Assembly: GCA_045532655.1 (NCBI GenBank)
Contig: JAZSGI010000008.1
Location: 1-7,862, forward strand
From: JAVBQJ01 sp045532655
GTDB taxonomy: Bacteria > Verrucomicrobiota > Lentisphaeria > Victivallales > Victivallaceae
Length of the DNA: 7,862 bases
Reading direction: 5' to 3'
Of the stretch, positions 7,066-7,862 are shown in pieces. The position numbers and the translations under genes are program-made. Under the pieces are notes generated by a model. The model was given only the letters and a program-made list of their open reading frames with translations. It searched no databases and was not told where the DNA came from. Every line of letters begins with the position of its first letter. Within the stretch, counting starts at the first letter, position 1.

Positions 7066-7094
7066 ATTGTCGTACATTATAAATAAAATTTCAA
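7066..7094 (-). promoter_or_regulatory. Candidate sigma70-type promoter of the pilin-hydrolase operon
   Basis: On the minus strand TTGAAA (7094-7089, 5 of 6 to the -35 consensus) is followed after exactly 17 bases by GACAAT (7071-7066, 4 of 6 to the -10 consensus). A TATAAT (7081-7076) lies between them but has no good -35 at the right distance. Transcription would start near 7059, giving a leader of about 64 nt before the pilin ATG. Confidence 0.42.
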
Positions 7095-7155
7095 TATTTT
7101 ACTGTCTTTTACCCGGCAACAAAGCATTTTTAAGCTCAAAATTTTTTTCATTATC

Positions 7156-7179
7156 CATGAAATATTTTCATGAATATTT
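7156..7179. repeat. Two interlocking AT-rich palindromes
   Basis: CATGAAA (7156-7162) pairs with TTTCATG (7166-7172) around a 3-base centre; AAATATT (7160-7166) pairs with AATATTT (7173-7179) around a 6-base centre. Seen on the minus strand, the region also reads as two near-identical tandem copies of AAAATATT(T)CATG. It lies 12 nt beyond the regulator stop and about 60 nt upstream of the candidate -35 box, a position suited to an activator or to a second operator half. No T-run follows it, so it does not look like an intrinsic terminator. Confidence 0.4.
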
Positions 7180-7191
7180 TCACAGTTTCTG

Positions 7192-7862
7192 TCATTTGAG
7201 TGTCTTCACCGACTTTCTTTTTATTATATGACAAGGCAGCACATAGTGCATCACACCTCCCATCAACGGCGGTTTTTCTTTCAAATCACCGATCATTGCC
7301 ACTGCCGCTTTCGCCAACTGGCCGGCATCCTGCGCCACAGCTGTATACCTCGGTCGCAAAACATCCATCAATCCCGGAACTTCCGCCGTTATTACGGAAA
7401 TATCCCTGCCTGGATATAACCCGAGATCCTCCAGCAAAACATGCAACTGTACCATCCAATCCTCATGCAGACAGATTATCGCAGTCGGCCTGCATTCATA
7501 AATCAGAGTTTTGAATTTTTCAAGGTCGATTTTGTGCTCCCTGTCCCATACCTCAAGAAAACGTCCGTCCCAGGGAATACCTTCCTCCTCCATGCAATAA
7601 CGGTAGCCTCTCCACCTTTCCGAACTGCCCCAGTTGACAAGAGGCGGCTCAATAAAGACGATTTTTCTATGCCCCTCCCGTACCAGATATTTCACTGCCA
7701 TCATACTTTGTCCGGCATGATCATGACACACACAACTCATACCGGCAATGAAATTATTTATTCCAACTACCGGTATCTTGCCGTACAATACCTTTTTCAA
7801 CTCTTTTCTCGCATTCCTCCAGTCGCACAATATACCTCCTGCGACGATGCGGGGATTGAGGG
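7192..7862 (-). CDS. LacI/GntR-type transcriptional regulator, sensor domain (5' end outside window)
   Basis: The frame is open to the window edge and gives about 223 residues, the C-terminal two thirds of a sugar-responsive regulator. They match the periplasmic-binding-protein-like sensor fold (Peripla_BP_3): IPVVGINNF and CVCHDHAGQSMMAVKYLVREGHRKIVFI mark the first lobe, SSERWRGYRYCMEEEGI the segment that follows in LacI proteins, and RPTAIICLHEDWMVQLHVLLEDLGLYPGRDISVI the second lobe. It ends with the usual QLAKAAVAMIGDL helix and a basic tail. The DNA-binding domain lies beyond 7862, so whether it is LacI-HTH or GntR-HTH (a hybrid common in this group) cannot be seen. A TTG at 7830 is in frame but is not the start, since homology continues upstream. 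It probably controls the operon that follows in the same direction; that is inferred from position. Confidence 0.85.
   Translation of the reverse strand, partial: LNPRIVAGGILCDWRNARKELKKVLYGKIPVVGINNFIAGMSCVCHDHAGQSMMAVKYLVREGHRKIVFIEPPLVNWGSSERWRGYRYCMEEEGIPWDGRFLEVWDREHKIDLEKFKTLIYECRPTAIICLHEDWMVQLHVLLEDLGLYPGRDISVITAEVPGLMDVLRPRYTAVAQDAGQLAKAAVAMIGDLKEKPPLMGGVMHYVLPCHIIKRKSVKTLK

Larger units (their letters stand above)
6996..7191. other. Regulatory gap between regulator and pseudopilin genes
   Basis: This 196-nt stretch separates the stop of the regulator gene from the pilin start. It is strongly AT-rich except for a GC-rich block at 7031-7052. I see no gene in it. It holds the pilin ribosome binding site, a promoter candidate, an operator-like element and overlapping palindromes, listed separately. 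I found no clear intrinsic terminator for the regulator gene, so some read-through into the operon is possible. Confidence 0.7.

Noticed and set aside
1..7862. CRISPR arrays, tRNA or rRNA genes, transposase genes, defence operon
   Set aside because: No spaced direct repeats, no cloverleaf or rRNA-like sequence, and no transposase motifs were seen; the only defence-like element is the truncated YhcG-type nuclease fragment.

Overview
The window looks like a carbohydrate-utilisation locus from a member of the Lentisphaerota (Victivallis-like) or a close relative in the Planctomycetota-Verrucomicrobiota-Chlamydiota superphylum. This is inferred from the gene set, not from a marker gene. The clues are a type II secretion-style pseudopilin carrying an H-X9-DG motif placed directly upstream of secreted carbohydrate-active enzymes, a LacI/GntR-type sensor gene just upstream, and a CBM9-like domain joined to a GH123_N (DUF6067)-like catalytic region. 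All intact genes lie on the minus strand, so the biological order runs from right to left.

Right end (7192-7862): the C-terminal sensor domain of a LacI/GntR-type transcriptional regulator, cut by the window edge. A 196-nt AT-rich gap (6996-7191) follows. It holds a plausible promoter, a GC-rich operator-like element just downstream of the predicted start of transcription, and two interlocking AT-rich palindromes. Next come three genes that look like one operon: a 217-aa pseudopilin (6342-6995); a 1098-aa secreted protein with a CBM9-like domain and a GH123_N-like glycoside hydrolase region (3035-6331), only 10 nt after the pilin stop; and, after an 80-nt spacer with a perfect 13-bp hairpin, a 768-aa glycoside hydrolase family 2 enzyme of the beta-mannosidase/exo-glucosaminidase type (648-2954) with both catalytic glutamates in place. 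A hairpin shortly after this last gene (600-624) may end the transcript.

Left end (1-647): no intact gene. Positions 1 to about 402 read on the minus strand as the middle of a DUF1016/YhcG-type PD-(D/E)XK nuclease protein whose N-terminal part is missing. From about 405 to 578 the plus strand reads like the start of an AraC-type DNA-binding domain. The segment looks like a scrapyard of broken genes and rearrangement points. A perfect 13-bp-arm palindrome (326-353) lies inside the nuclease fragment.

Working model (inference): the regulator senses a sugar and controls the operon. The large secreted protein binds and cuts a glycan outside the cytoplasm. The GH2 enzyme, which has no visible signal peptide, trims the imported product. 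The pseudopilin may link the locus to a secretion or surface-display machine; lineage-specific expansion of such pilins beside hydrolases is known in this group, but their role is unproven.
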